Shown here one piece after another: positions 1-5,852 of a stretch of 11,726 nucleotides of DNA (positions within the stretch are counted from its first letter, which is position 1; every line of letters begins with the position of its first letter). The stretch covers positions 1-11,726 of the forward strand of contig CAZVKN010000058.1 of assembly GCA_964627035.1 (NCBI GenBank), read 5' to 3'. The translations under genes were made by a program, and so were the position numbers. The notes under the pieces were generated by a model. The model saw nothing but the letters and a program-made list of their open reading frames with translations. It ran no database searches and had not been told where the DNA came from. This stretch comes from CAZVKN01 sp964627035. Its GTDB lineage: Bacteria; Electryoneota; AABM5-125-24; Hatepunaeales; Hatepunaeaceae.

Positions 1-1
1 C

Positions 2-523
2 AAATGGGACATATTCTATTACATCTACGGCTTACTACATCATCCGAAATATCGCGAGACATTCAAGGATTGCTTAAAGCGTGATTTCCCGCGGATACCG
101 TTTGCACCAGATTTCCGCGCTTTTGAATCAGCAGGAAAAAAACTTGCAGATTCACATTTGAATTATGAATCTGCAACTGTTTATGACCTGAAATGGGTGG
201 AAGCGACCGATGAGCCGATTGACTGGAAAGTCGGTGATAAGAAGATGAAGCTGACCAAAGATATGACCAGCCTTATTTATAACCATACCCTGACCCTGAC
301 AGGTATCCCACCCGAAACATACGAATACCGTCTCGGCAATAAATCTGCCCTGCACTGGATCATTGACCAATACCGTGTCAAAACCGATAAACGTAGCGGA
401 CTGGTGTCAGACCCAAATTGCGCCGATGACCCGCAGTATATCGTGAACCTGATCGGTAGGATTGTGCAGGTTAGCGTTGATACGGTGAGGATTGTGAATG
501 GATTGCCGAGTGAGTGTTGGTGA
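2..523 (+). CDS. Type ISP restriction-modification enzyme, C-terminal part (5' end outside window)
   Basis: An open frame runs in from the left edge with the first full codon at base 2 and ends at TGA 521-523, giving 173 residues. The sequence matches what I know of the C-terminal specificity region of single-chain type ISP enzymes (LlaGI/LlaBIII-like, a helicase-nuclease fused to an N6-adenine methylase and a target-recognition domain). It shows the segment YYIYGLLHHPKYRETF, then RIPFAPDF, then AGKKLADSHLNYE, a YRLGNKSALHWIIDQY block, the DKRSGLVSDPN motif and a closing YIVNLIGRIVQVSVDTVRIVNGLP. These blocks normally lie at the very end of proteins of roughly 1,500 residues, so nuclease, helicase and methylase domains should lie upstream. 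The role would be DNA recognition in a restriction system. Family assignment is from remembered motifs; intactness of the rest cannot be judged here. Confidence 0.85.
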   Translation, partial: KWDIFYYIYGLLHHPKYRETFKDCLKRDFPRIPFAPDFRAFESAGKKLADSHLNYESATVYDLKWVEATDEPIDWKVGDKKMKLTKDMTSLIYNHTLTLTGIPPETYEYRLGNKSALHWIIDQYRVKTDKRSGLVSDPNCADDPQYIVNLIGRIVQVSVDTVRIVNGLPSECW

Positions 524-562
524 GATCGCCACATCCCGACGCTTCGGGATTCGCAATGACGG
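522..562. repeat. REP-like intergenic repeat with small hairpin
   Basis: The segment starting GAGATCGCCACATCCCGA and ending TTCGCAATGACGG resembles a palindromic intergenic repeat seen in many bacterial genomes (GATYGCCACNNC...CGCAATGAC). It contains a perfect stem TCCCGA (534-539) / TCGGGA (544-549) with loop CGCT. It begins inside the stop codon of the restriction gene. Only one copy lies in the window, so calling it a dispersed repeat rests on similarity to known repeats. Confidence 0.5.
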
Positions 563-569
563 TTTAGTT

Positions 570-600
570 CCCCCCTACTGCCGAAGGGGGGATGTTTTAC
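570..600. terminator. Probable terminator hairpin between convergent genes
   Basis: CCCCCCT (570-576) pairs perfectly with AGGGGGG (585-591) across an 8-base loop, followed on the plus strand by ATGTTTTAC. It lies between the ends of two convergent genes (stops at 523 and 612), where a shared terminator is expected. The trailing T-run is short on both strands, so termination strength is uncertain; it could be part of the neighbouring repeat. Confidence 0.45.
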
Positions 601-611
601 CTGAGCTCAAA

Positions 612-1955
612 TTACAAATCAGCCTGAAACATTGAAAGACCGGCACTTTTGTCAATATTCATCTTCATCATCACCATTCCGGTCAGCAGCTTTGGAAAAA
701 AGTCGGTTGACTTCTGCGGCATACGCTCGCCGGCGGAAGCGACATCATTAACCTGATCCACGCGGGTCGGGTTGATCAGGAACGTTGCCTGATATTTGTC
801 CTTGCCGACATAATCAAGAGCTTCATCGCGTCCACGAACGTAATAGACATTGCTGTGTGCCGCGAGCTTCTCGGCATCAATACCCAGCAAATTGTCGAGT
901 AGCAGTGTATGCAGCACGGTCACATCCAAACGCTTCCAAGTTTCTGAATGTTCTTCAACAGCCTGATCCATTACAGCAGGATTCTTCACGGTCAGCAGGC
1001 GGTATCCATCCATACCGACTGCAGCAAAACCGAAAGCAGACTTATCTGTTGCTGCATCCAGCGCAGCATACAGGTCAGCTTTGTTGCCGTATTCGGTAAT
1101 TTCAAAGTTCTCTGCAGCACGATCAAGGAAGTTCGTCGGATTAAAGCCTTTCAATGAATGAACCACACGGTGCGTCGGCAGCACGGTCAAGCCGGGATCG
1201 TGCATATTGACCATCGTCATCATGCGGTGAGTGAAAGATTCAGAATCGGGAGTTTTCCAATTCCGCTTCTTACACTCATTCATATAGTTCATTGCGGTTT
1301 CAAAGCGGTGATGACCGTCAGCGATGAACAGCTCGAATTTTTCCATCACTTCAGCTATGTCAAGCACGAGGCTTGGGCGGCTGATTCGATACAGACGGTG
1401 GATTGCTCCGAAGTCATCCGTGACTTCCATAATCGGAGATACACCGATAAGCTCCTGATCAATCCATTCATTGATCGTATTCTCGGGATCGTTATACAGC
1501 ATAAAAATCTGACCGTCATTGGCTTCAGTTGCTCTCATCAGCTTTAAGCGGTCAGCTTTCGGACCTGATAACGTCTTTTCATGAGCACGAACCTCAGATT
1601 TATCATCGTCAAGGGAAACCAATGCAATCAAGCCTTTGCGGACGAAGGTCTTTCCTTCAACCGTGTACTCCTGATGATATGGATAGATCGCCGGACCCGG
1701 TTCTCTAACTAATATGCGCTCATCAATCCATTGCTCCCAGAAGTCGGCTGCACGGGTATATTGATTGTCGTTAGGTGTGTCATTTTCACGTGTCTTGCCC
1801 TTGATGATCCGTACTACATTATGCTCGGATCTTTGCAGCAAGTCTTCTCTGAGGTCGTCCTCAATGTTGTCATACGGTGGGGAAACGACCTTGTTAATAT
1901 CATCTACTTCACGCGGATTGTATCGGTATCCACGAAATGAGGCTAATTTTGCCAT
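612..1955 (-). CDS. DUF1015 family protein (COG4198)
   Basis: The 447-residue protein matches the DUF1015 family (PF06245) over its full length. Signature blocks in order are VVSPPYD (residues 23-29), HEKTLSGPKADRLKLMRAT (125-143), FIADGHHR (210-217) and LPTHRVV (259-265). No signal peptide or membrane span is visible, so it is probably cytoplasmic. The biochemical role of the family is not settled to my knowledge. The DGHHR motif resembles the nucleotide-binding GxxR region of ParB/sulfiredoxin-fold proteins, a fold that includes free-serine kinases; this parallel is my inference. Start ATG at 1955 is supported by GGAGG (minus strand, 1960-1964) four bases upstream. The stop is TAA at 612-614. 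It is separated from the transporter gene upstream by 396 bases of repeats, so it is probably transcribed on its own. Confidence 0.9.
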   Translation of the reverse strand: MAKLASFRGYRYNPREVDDINKVVSPPYDNIEDDLREDLLQRSEHNVVRIIKGKTRENDTPNDNQYTRAADFWEQWIDERILVREPGPAIYPYHQEYTVEGKTFVRKGLIALVSLDDDKSEVRAHEKTLSGPKADRLKLMRATEANDGQIFMLYNDPENTINEWIDQELIGVSPIMEVTDDFGAIHRLYRISRPSLVLDIAEVMEKFELFIADGHHRFETAMNYMNECKKRNWKTPDSESFTHRMMTMVNMHDPGLTVLPTHRVVHSLKGFNPTNFLDRAAENFEITEYGNKADLYAALDAATDKSAFGFAAVGMDGYRLLTVKNPAVMDQAVEEHSETWKRLDVTVLHTLLLDNLLGIDAEKLAAHSNVYYVRGRDEALDYVGKDKYQATFLINPTRVDQVNDVASAGERMPQKSTDFFPKLLTGMVMMKMNIDKSAGLSMFQADL

Positions 1956-1975
1956 GCTTCCTCCAAAAACTTATT

Positions 1976-2005
1976 TTTATAGTAGAGTTTGTTAATAGAA
2001 TAAAT
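1976..2005 (-). promoter_or_regulatory. Weak candidate promoter for the DUF1015 gene
   Basis: On the minus strand a TATAAA box (1976-1981) lies about 20 bases before the start codon in an AT-rich stretch. No convincing -35 hexamer is found at 16-18 bases; the best is TTTATT. The upstream edge coincides with the end of a dispersed hairpin repeat at 2005. Confidence 0.25.
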
Positions 2006-2046
2006 GATTTTGTAGTCGTGGTTGTCTCAACCACGACGTCGGGCTT
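2005..2046 (-). repeat. Hairpin repeat, truncated copy of the element at 5750-5808
   Basis: These 42 bases equal, without mismatch, the reverse complement of the matching part of 5750-5808. The copy contains a perfect 10-bp stem GTCGTGGTTG (2015-2024) / CAACCACGAC (2028-2037) with loop TCT. After GTCGGGCTT the match stops: the second hairpin present in the other copy is missing and a different repeat begins a few bases later. It is therefore a partial copy in opposite orientation. Confidence 0.8.
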
Positions 2047-2052
2047 TGCAAA

Positions 2053-2253
2053 GTCATTCCTGCGAAAGCAGGAATCCCCATCTGAACCAAGAGATTCCGG
2101 ATCAAGCAGTCTGTCCGAGAATACGAATATCCGCTGTCAACCCGCCGTGGTTGACAGCGTAACTTAAGTAGTATCAATAATGTGGCTGTCAGGTGCGGCG
2201 ACCTGACAGCGGGTTATCTACATTCTCGGACAGACTGTCAAGTCCGGAATGAC
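2053..2253. repeat. Palindromic repeat (two hairpins), split by a 131-bp insertion
   Basis: The repeat is bounded by inverted arms GTCATTCC (2053-2060) and GGAATGAC (2246-2253). Its first hairpin is ATTCCTGC (2056-2063) / GCAGGAAT (2068-2075) closed by a GAAA tetraloop. Its second is ATTCCGGA (2094-2101) / TCCGGAAT (2243-2250), whose loop TCAAG now appears twice because 2107-2237 is inserted there. The ATTCC...GGAAT hairpins resemble widespread bacterial intergenic repeats, including the dRS3 type of Neisseria. Outside the insertion the unit is about 65 bases. Confidence 0.75.
2107..2237. mobile_element. MITE-like 131-bp element with 16-bp terminal inverted repeats and TCAAG target duplication
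   Basis: The ends are perfect inverted repeats: CAGTCTGTCCGAGAAT (2107-2122) and ATTCTCGGACAGACTG (2222-2237). Direct repeats TCAAG flank it at 2102-2106 and 2238-2242. Removing the element plus one TCAAG restores an 8-bp stem with a 5-base loop in the host repeat. Inside are two hairpins: CGCTGTCAACC (2132-2142) / GGTTGACAGCG (2149-2159), and GCTGTCAGGT (2185-2194) / ACCTGACAGC (2201-2210) with loop GCGGCG. There is no open frame of useful length, so it must be moved in trans. I cannot assign the transposase family. The internal part is related to 9826-9917. Confidence 0.75.
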
Positions 2254-2351
2254 AGGAAATGGGGCAAACCGAACTTATTCAGAAATGTAAGATATATTGT
2301 GTCACAAGTAAAGAGTAAAAAGATGTTCGGAACGGTTTGTGAAAAGCTGTT

Positions 2352-3230
2352 TTACCTTTTTACCTTAGTCCCTGCGAGAGCGACACCCCCGATCACCCCG
2401 ACAGCGCCGATTGCTACCGTTAAACCTATCGGTTCATTCAGCAACCACCTTCCTTGCAACAGCGCAAAAAGAGGAACAAGATAGATAAACGCACCGGCTC
2501 TTGAAGCAGACCAACGATTCAGAGCCCAAAACCAAACCACAAAACCGATCACAGTACAGCCGACGGAAAGAAATATCACCGACCACCACAATTCTGACGG
2601 TGCTGCCATCATCGTTTGAATGAATCCGGTTCGGAGTCCGGGCAAAAGGAATATTGTACCCAGACCGATAGACCAAGCCAGTACCATCATTGGATTACCG
2701 CCGGTGATTAACCGTTTGCTGATGGTCGTAAACGCACCCCAGCTGATGACGGACACCATCGTGATCGCCACCCCGCTTATCTTAACCCACCACAGCAGCT
2801 CCTTGCCGTCATCCGACAGGACATTGGTGGTCGTAGTGATGTAAACGATCCCCGCTAATGCGAGAAGTACACCGCTCCACCTTCTGAGCCCAATCGGTTC
2901 ATGCAGAAGCCAGGCGGAGAAGATAATTATTGCAGCCGGATTCAGCGCTATCACCAGACTCGCCCATCCGGCGGGGATGATAGTTTCACCGAAGTTAAGA
3001 CAGAAATGATAGACGGGCACGGACAGAAGCGAAGCGGCGAGCAGTCCAAGTTTTCCTTTTTTACTCAGACCCCGCCAGAATCCGATGGAGTTCTTATCCT
3101 TTCTTTGCAGGTATGCTATCGGAAAAAGGAGCAGTGCTGAGGGGATGAATCGAGCTAACAGCAGCTCGTAGGGTGTCAGGTAGCGGAGCCCTACCTTGAT
3201 GGCGATGAATGATCCACCCCAGACAAACAT
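2352..3230 (-). CDS. EamA/DMT-family transporter, 10-TM type
   Basis: The 292 residues read from ATG 3230 form two tandem EamA (PF00892) repeats of about five membrane spans each. The first opens with WGGSFIAIKVGLRYLTPYELLLARF; the second includes SWGAFTTISKRLI and ends in a span rich in small residues (AIGAVGVIGGVALAG) plus a basic tail. Family members sit in the inner membrane and export amino acids or other small metabolites; the substrate cannot be told from sequence. The called start cuts membrane span 1 in half. In-frame sequence upstream reads PIVISLALIGL, as expected for the missing half, and stays open to a stop at 3342-3344, but it has no ATG, GTG or TTG. The true start may be a rare codon (CTG 3285-3287, ATC 3258-3260 or ATT 3237-3239), or the junction contains a sequence error. 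It follows the heme-sensor gene (stop 3277) closely and is probably co-transcribed with it. Confidence 0.85.
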   Translation of the reverse strand: MFVWGGSFIAIKVGLRYLTPYELLLARFIPSALLLFPIAYLQRKDKNSIGFWRGLSKKGKLGLLAASLLSVPVYHFCLNFGETIIPAGWASLVIALNPAAIIIFSAWLLHEPIGLRRWSGVLLALAGIVYITTTTNVLSDDGKELLWWVKISGVAITMVSVISWGAFTTISKRLITGGNPMMVLAWSIGLGTIFLLPGLRTGFIQTMMAAPSELWWSVIFLSVGCTVIGFVVWFWALNRWSASRAGAFIYLVPLFALLQGRWLLNEPIGLTVAIGAVGVIGGVALAGTKVKR

Positions 3231-3276
3231 AAGCCCAATCAGCGCGAGGCTTATAACGATGGGTGAGTTTGTGTGC

Positions 3277-4293
3277 TTACTGTTCAGGTTGATCTGCTTT
3301 ACGTTTCTGTATCTTCTCCCACACCTCAGGATAAAGCTCTTTCATGCAATCGGGACATATCCCATGGCTGAATGAAGCACTGGAATGCTCCTCAATATAC
3401 CTTTCAACATTTTGCCAATAACCTTCATCGTCACGCATCTTCTTACAGTTAGCGCAAATTGGGATCAATCCTTTCAGAGTTTTTTCTAATTCAATTAGAG
3501 TTGCTTCAAGTTTGTCAACAAGTTCTTCGCGTTCTCTTTCAGATTGTCTGCGGATGTTTATATCAGCCATAACCCTTCTTGAACCAAGATACAAACCAAT
3601 TAAACCGATCAACCAAATCACAGAATGACCCATATAGATGACTGAAGCATGTCTCTGTTCGTGATTATTCAACTCTTTCAAAGGTAACGCAATCCCGACA
3701 CCACCACGGATATCACCGACTGTATATCCCTGATGTCCATGACATTTTAGGCACCCTTGCTTAATACTCAGGGGGCGCATCAAACGCAGATATGGTTCAC
3801 CGTTAATCTCGGCAAATTCAGTCATCTCCGTTTCACCGGATTCAAAAGCATTCAATGCATTTCGTTCCCATTCATCCGGAGCGTTTTCCGGACGTAACAG
3901 TTTTAGACTGGTGATATGACCTTCGACTCCGTATAACTCGCTATAGTCTTCATTCATCTGTCGAACCATGTAAGCAGGATTCATCAGAGTCAATGTATCA
4001 CCGGAAGGTTTAACGATTTCTCGATCCGGAATATGGGATAAGTATGGATTAGGAGGAGTTCGCTTGTTCATCGGAACATAGACTCCACCATGAGAGGTTC
4101 CCCAATAACGAAAGGCACTATCTTTATTGAAATTTTCTCTCGCTTGGGAGAAAGCTAACTCATCAAAACTTGTGTTATTTTGAATGAGATTCATAGTTAA
4201 CGAACCTGCAACAATAATCGTCCATGATAGAATAAGCAGCGATATATACCGTTTTAATCGTTGTTCTCCGTGAAATTTGATGTTATCGTTCAC
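3277..4293 (-). CDS. Membrane heme sensor-like protein: DUF3365 domain plus four-cysteine C-terminal module
   Basis: The 338-residue protein has membrane span 1 at about 16-36, an extracytoplasmic domain to about 215, span 2 at about 217-237, a charged probable coiled coil (245-273) and a cytoplasmic tail. The outer domain matches DUF3365 (Tll0287-like, PF11845). It has the NPAYMVRQM block (105-113), RLMRPL (170-175), the c-type heme motif CLKCH (181-185) and GDIRGGVGIALPL (193-205). Such domains act as redox or gas sensors at the N-terminus of signalling proteins. No kinase, cyclase or methyl-accepting domain follows. The tail instead carries the LKGLIPICANCKKMRDDEGYW block and a CPDC pair (Cys 280, 283, 313, 316), a module often found at the end of PAS or receiver proteins and possibly zinc-binding. 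The start is GTG with GAGGTG (4299-4304) five bases upstream. Function as a sensor is inferred. Confidence 0.85.
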   Translation of the reverse strand: MNDNIKFHGEQRLKRYISLLILSWTIIVAGSLTMNLIQNNTSFDELAFSQARENFNKDSAFRYWGTSHGGVYVPMNKRTPPNPYLSHIPDREIVKPSGDTLTLMNPAYMVRQMNEDYSELYGVEGHITSLKLLRPENAPDEWERNALNAFESGETEMTEFAEINGEPYLRLMRPLSIKQGCLKCHGHQGYTVGDIRGGVGIALPLKELNNHEQRHASVIYMGHSVIWLIGLIGLYLGSRRVMADINIRRQSEREREELVDKLEATLIELEKTLKGLIPICANCKKMRDDEGYWQNVERYIEEHSSASFSHGICPDCMKELYPEVWEKIQKRKADQPEQ

Positions 4294-4330
4294 TGTGTCA
4301 CCTCACTACTGTCCGGTTAATAGTTTAATG

Positions 4331-4359
4331 ATATTGCCTGATTAGAAGAGTTGAGTCAA
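4331..4359 (-). promoter_or_regulatory. Candidate sigma70-type promoter for the heme-sensor gene
   Basis: On the minus strand TTGACT (4354-4359) is followed after 17 bases by CAATAT (4331-4336). The -35 matches consensus in five of six positions and the -10 in three of six. It would give a leader of about 30 bases before the GTG at 4293. Confidence 0.35.
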
Positions 4360-4390
4360 AGCATGTGCTCTCGGTCTCCATCGAATTGAT

Positions 4391-4407
4391 TATAGACTTT
4401 GTCTATA
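4391..4407. promoter_or_regulatory. Perfect palindrome, possible operator
   Basis: TATAGACTTTGTCTATA is a perfect 7-bp inverted repeat around TTT. It lies about 31 bases upstream of the candidate -35 box of the heme-sensor gene and downstream of the VTT gene. It could be a dimeric regulator site; a terminator is less likely because no T-run follows on either strand. There is no second copy in the window. Confidence 0.3.
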
Positions 4408-4429
4408 CACCAACCTCAAATAGAGTAAC

Positions 4430-4479
4430 CACCACGAAGCTCACGAAGAACGCGAAGCTTTTTCGTGCACTTCGTGGTG
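4430..4479. repeat. CACCACGAAG inverted repeat, 3' of the VTT gene
   Basis: CACCACGAAG (4430-4439) and CTTCGTGGTG (4470-4479) are perfect 10-bp inverted repeats. An inner CACGAA/TTCGTG pair extends the pairing. This resembles a common low-complexity intergenic repeat built of CACGAAG units. It starts 7 bases past the VTT stop codon and could end that transcript as a hairpin, though no T-run follows on the minus strand. Confidence 0.6.
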
Positions 4480-4486
4480 AATAATC

Positions 4487-5302
4487 TTAGATATATTTCA
4501 ATATGAAGAAACCTCCAAGAATCAAGATCACAAATGCAACAGCGAGCCAGTTGAAATATTTATCTATGAATTCTGTTATCTTATCGCCAAAATATCGGTA
4601 TGTCATTCCGATAATTCCTGCCACAAGGAAAAATCTGCCCGCACGTCCCAGCACCGACGCAATAAAAAACGGAATAATGCTCATCTCAAACATGCCGGAA
4701 GTGATTGTAAAGACTTTGTACGGAATCGGAGTAAATCCGGCAACACCGACCGCCCATGGACCCCACGGACCGTTGAACCATGTAAGAGCTTCACCCCGCA
4801 GCCACAACGCTTTGTCATAGGTTGTCAGACTGTATCCTTCAGATGCGACAAGTGATTGTCCTACCTGCCTGATCTCCTGTGAGAGCAGTGTGAACTGTTC
4901 TCTTACAGCGGCGAGCCCGTCAATGCGGTCTGCAAGACCAATGTAGCTCGCAGACATCTCACTGCCACCGTGAACAGTCAGCGACCCTATCCACTGCAAC
5001 AGAATCTGCCCCAACGAATCACTCAGGAAGTAGCCGATGCCGTATCCGGCGAGACCTCCGAACAGTGACCCGACAGTGCAGGCGAGTGCAAACCAAGCCC
5101 AACGGCGGTATGCACCGATACAGAGGGCAATTAAAAGAGCATCGGGTGGAATCGGGAAGAAGGATGACTCGACAAATGCCAGCACAAACAGTGCCGGTAC
5201 ACCATACGGTGTTTCTGCCCAGTGCAGCACCCAATTGTACAGCCTTCTTACTATGTTCTGTTTGGAATCAAGAGAATCGGACGATGAGACTATATTATCC
5301 AT
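4487..5302 (-). CDS. YqaA/DedA-related VTT-domain membrane protein with a central insertion
   Basis: The 271-residue membrane protein carries the VTT (SNARE-associated, PF09335) signature of the YqaA group (COG1238). It has an N-terminal re-entrant-like stretch with E45 and FFPIPPDALLIAL (48-60), a glycine-rich GLAGYGIGYF (83-92), GFTPIPYKVFTITSG (189-203), the GRAGRFF block (219-225) and a C-terminal membrane span. Relatives of the DedA superfamily take part in lipid transport and envelope homeostasis; the substrate of YqaA types is not established. Usual length is about 190-200 residues. The surplus lies mainly at about 100-180, a polar stretch (RIDGLAAVREQFTLLSQEIR) that looks helical and falls between the two conserved halves. 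The ATG at 5300-5302 has no clear Shine-Dalgarno site, unlike its neighbours. The stop is TAA at 4487-4489. Confidence 0.85.
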   Translation of the reverse strand: MDNIVSSSDSLDSKQNIVRRLYNWVLHWAETPYGVPALFVLAFVESSFFPIPPDALLIALCIGAYRRWAWFALACTVGSLFGGLAGYGIGYFLSDSLGQILLQWIGSLTVHGGSEMSASYIGLADRIDGLAAVREQFTLLSQEIRQVGQSLVASEGYSLTTYDKALWLRGEALTWFNGPWGPWAVGVAGFTPIPYKVFTITSGMFEMSIIPFFIASVLGRAGRFFLVAGIIGMTYRYFGDKITEFIDKYFNWLAVAFVILILGGFFILKYI

Positions 5303-5709
5303 TAATTTTAATCAGATGTACGACTTGCTTTATTTTAGGTAGATTGTTAAATTTACATAATTTGATCGTGGTGAGCAAGTCAGTAAGTCTAATTTGAAGT
5401 TTGACTTCATAATGCAGTGGTCGTTTTGTCGGGGTTGAGACAACCCCGGCTACATGTGATGTTTCTGTCAGTGTGGAGGGCAAGCCCGACCACAAATTTG
5501 CGAAGATTGTTAGTAATAGGCTCTATTACTGTCATTTACCGGTTTTAGTTTGTATAATTGAGTTTAATTATCTATTAAACCAGAATCAGTTTGCTCTTCA
5601 TCACTCCCCAGGGAGAAAATAATCATTAGATTATGAATGTAGCTGTAAGATGCGAAACGATTGATATGTCTCGCACACTGATACTTACTATACTTGGTGC
5701 AACACTTAC
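5303..5709. other. Intergenic region without a supported gene
   Basis: This divergent intergenic stretch separates the minus-strand VTT gene from the plus-strand lipoprotein gene. It holds the hairpin repeat at 5417-5493, a small GAAGT/ACTTC hairpin at 5396-5408 and an AT-rich hairpin ATAATT/AATTAT at 5554-5571. A TATACT box (5689-5694) could be a -10 for the lipoprotein operon, but no -35 stands at the right distance. Short frames here are repeat-derived or lack ribosome-binding sites. Confidence 0.4.
5417..5493. repeat. Hairpin repeat bracketed by GTGGTCG/CGACCAC
   Basis: Inverted ends GTGGTCG (5417-5423) and CGACCAC (5487-5493) enclose a perfect 8-bp hairpin CGGGGTTG (5430-5437) / CAACCCCG (5441-5448) with loop AGA. 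The hairpin has the same plan as those at 2015-2037 and 5751-5800 (GTTG, a three-base loop, CAAC), with a G-rich stem instead of GTGG. It appears to be a diverged member of the same repeat family. Confidence 0.6.
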
Positions 5710-5836
5710 TAAATTTGAAGGTGTCAACTTTGTAGTGATTTGCTAGTCTGTAGTCGGGCTTGTCTCAAGCCCGACGTCGTGGTTGAGACAACCACGACTA
5801 CAAAATCACGAACTGATTGACACCGTCCTAAATTTA
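5710..5836. repeat. Large imperfect palindrome with two inner hairpins, just upstream of the lipoprotein gene
   Basis: The outer arms are inverted and partly conserved: TAAATTT (5710-5716), GGTGTCAA (5720-5727) and GTGATTT (5735-5741) on the left face AAATCAC (5803-5809), TTGACACC (5817-5824) and AAATTTA (5830-5836) on the right. Inside, GTAGTCG (5750-5756) pairs with CGACTAC (5795-5801). Two perfect 10-bp hairpins lie between: GTCGGGCTTG/CAAGCCCGAC with loop TCT and GTCGTGGTTG/CAACCACGAC with loop AGA. The right end stops 16 bases before the ATG at 5853, so a transcript started upstream would carry it as a structured leader. Part of it recurs inverted at 2005-2046. Confidence 0.7.
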
Positions 5837-5852
5837 ACCGGCAGGATTATGT

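Noticed and set aside
2005..2253. Possible CRISPR array because of clustered repeats
   Set aside because: The repeats are different hairpin families, not regularly spaced identical units, and no cas gene is present.
2265..2339. Inverted CAAACCG / CGGTTTG pair with a nested GAAC / GTTC
   Set aside because: The arms are short, mismatched and 60 bases apart. Probably chance.
2342..2354. AAAAGCTGTTTT as terminator of the transporter gene
   Set aside because: Only a weak A-T stem with a 4-base loop; not convincing as a terminator.
2182..2484. Plus-strand 100-codon frame
   Set aside because: It begins inside the inserted element and ends antisense to the transporter's 3' end; no start signals.
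5295..5495. Minus-strand open frame of 66 codons
   Set aside because: It runs through the hairpin repeat at 5417-5493, has no ribosome-binding site, and its translation looks like random repeat coding.
5633..5746. Plus-strand frame of 37 residues with a hydrophobic middle
   Set aside because: The nearest purine-rich site (GGGAG) is about 17 bases before the ATG, and the end reads into the palindromic element. No support for translation.
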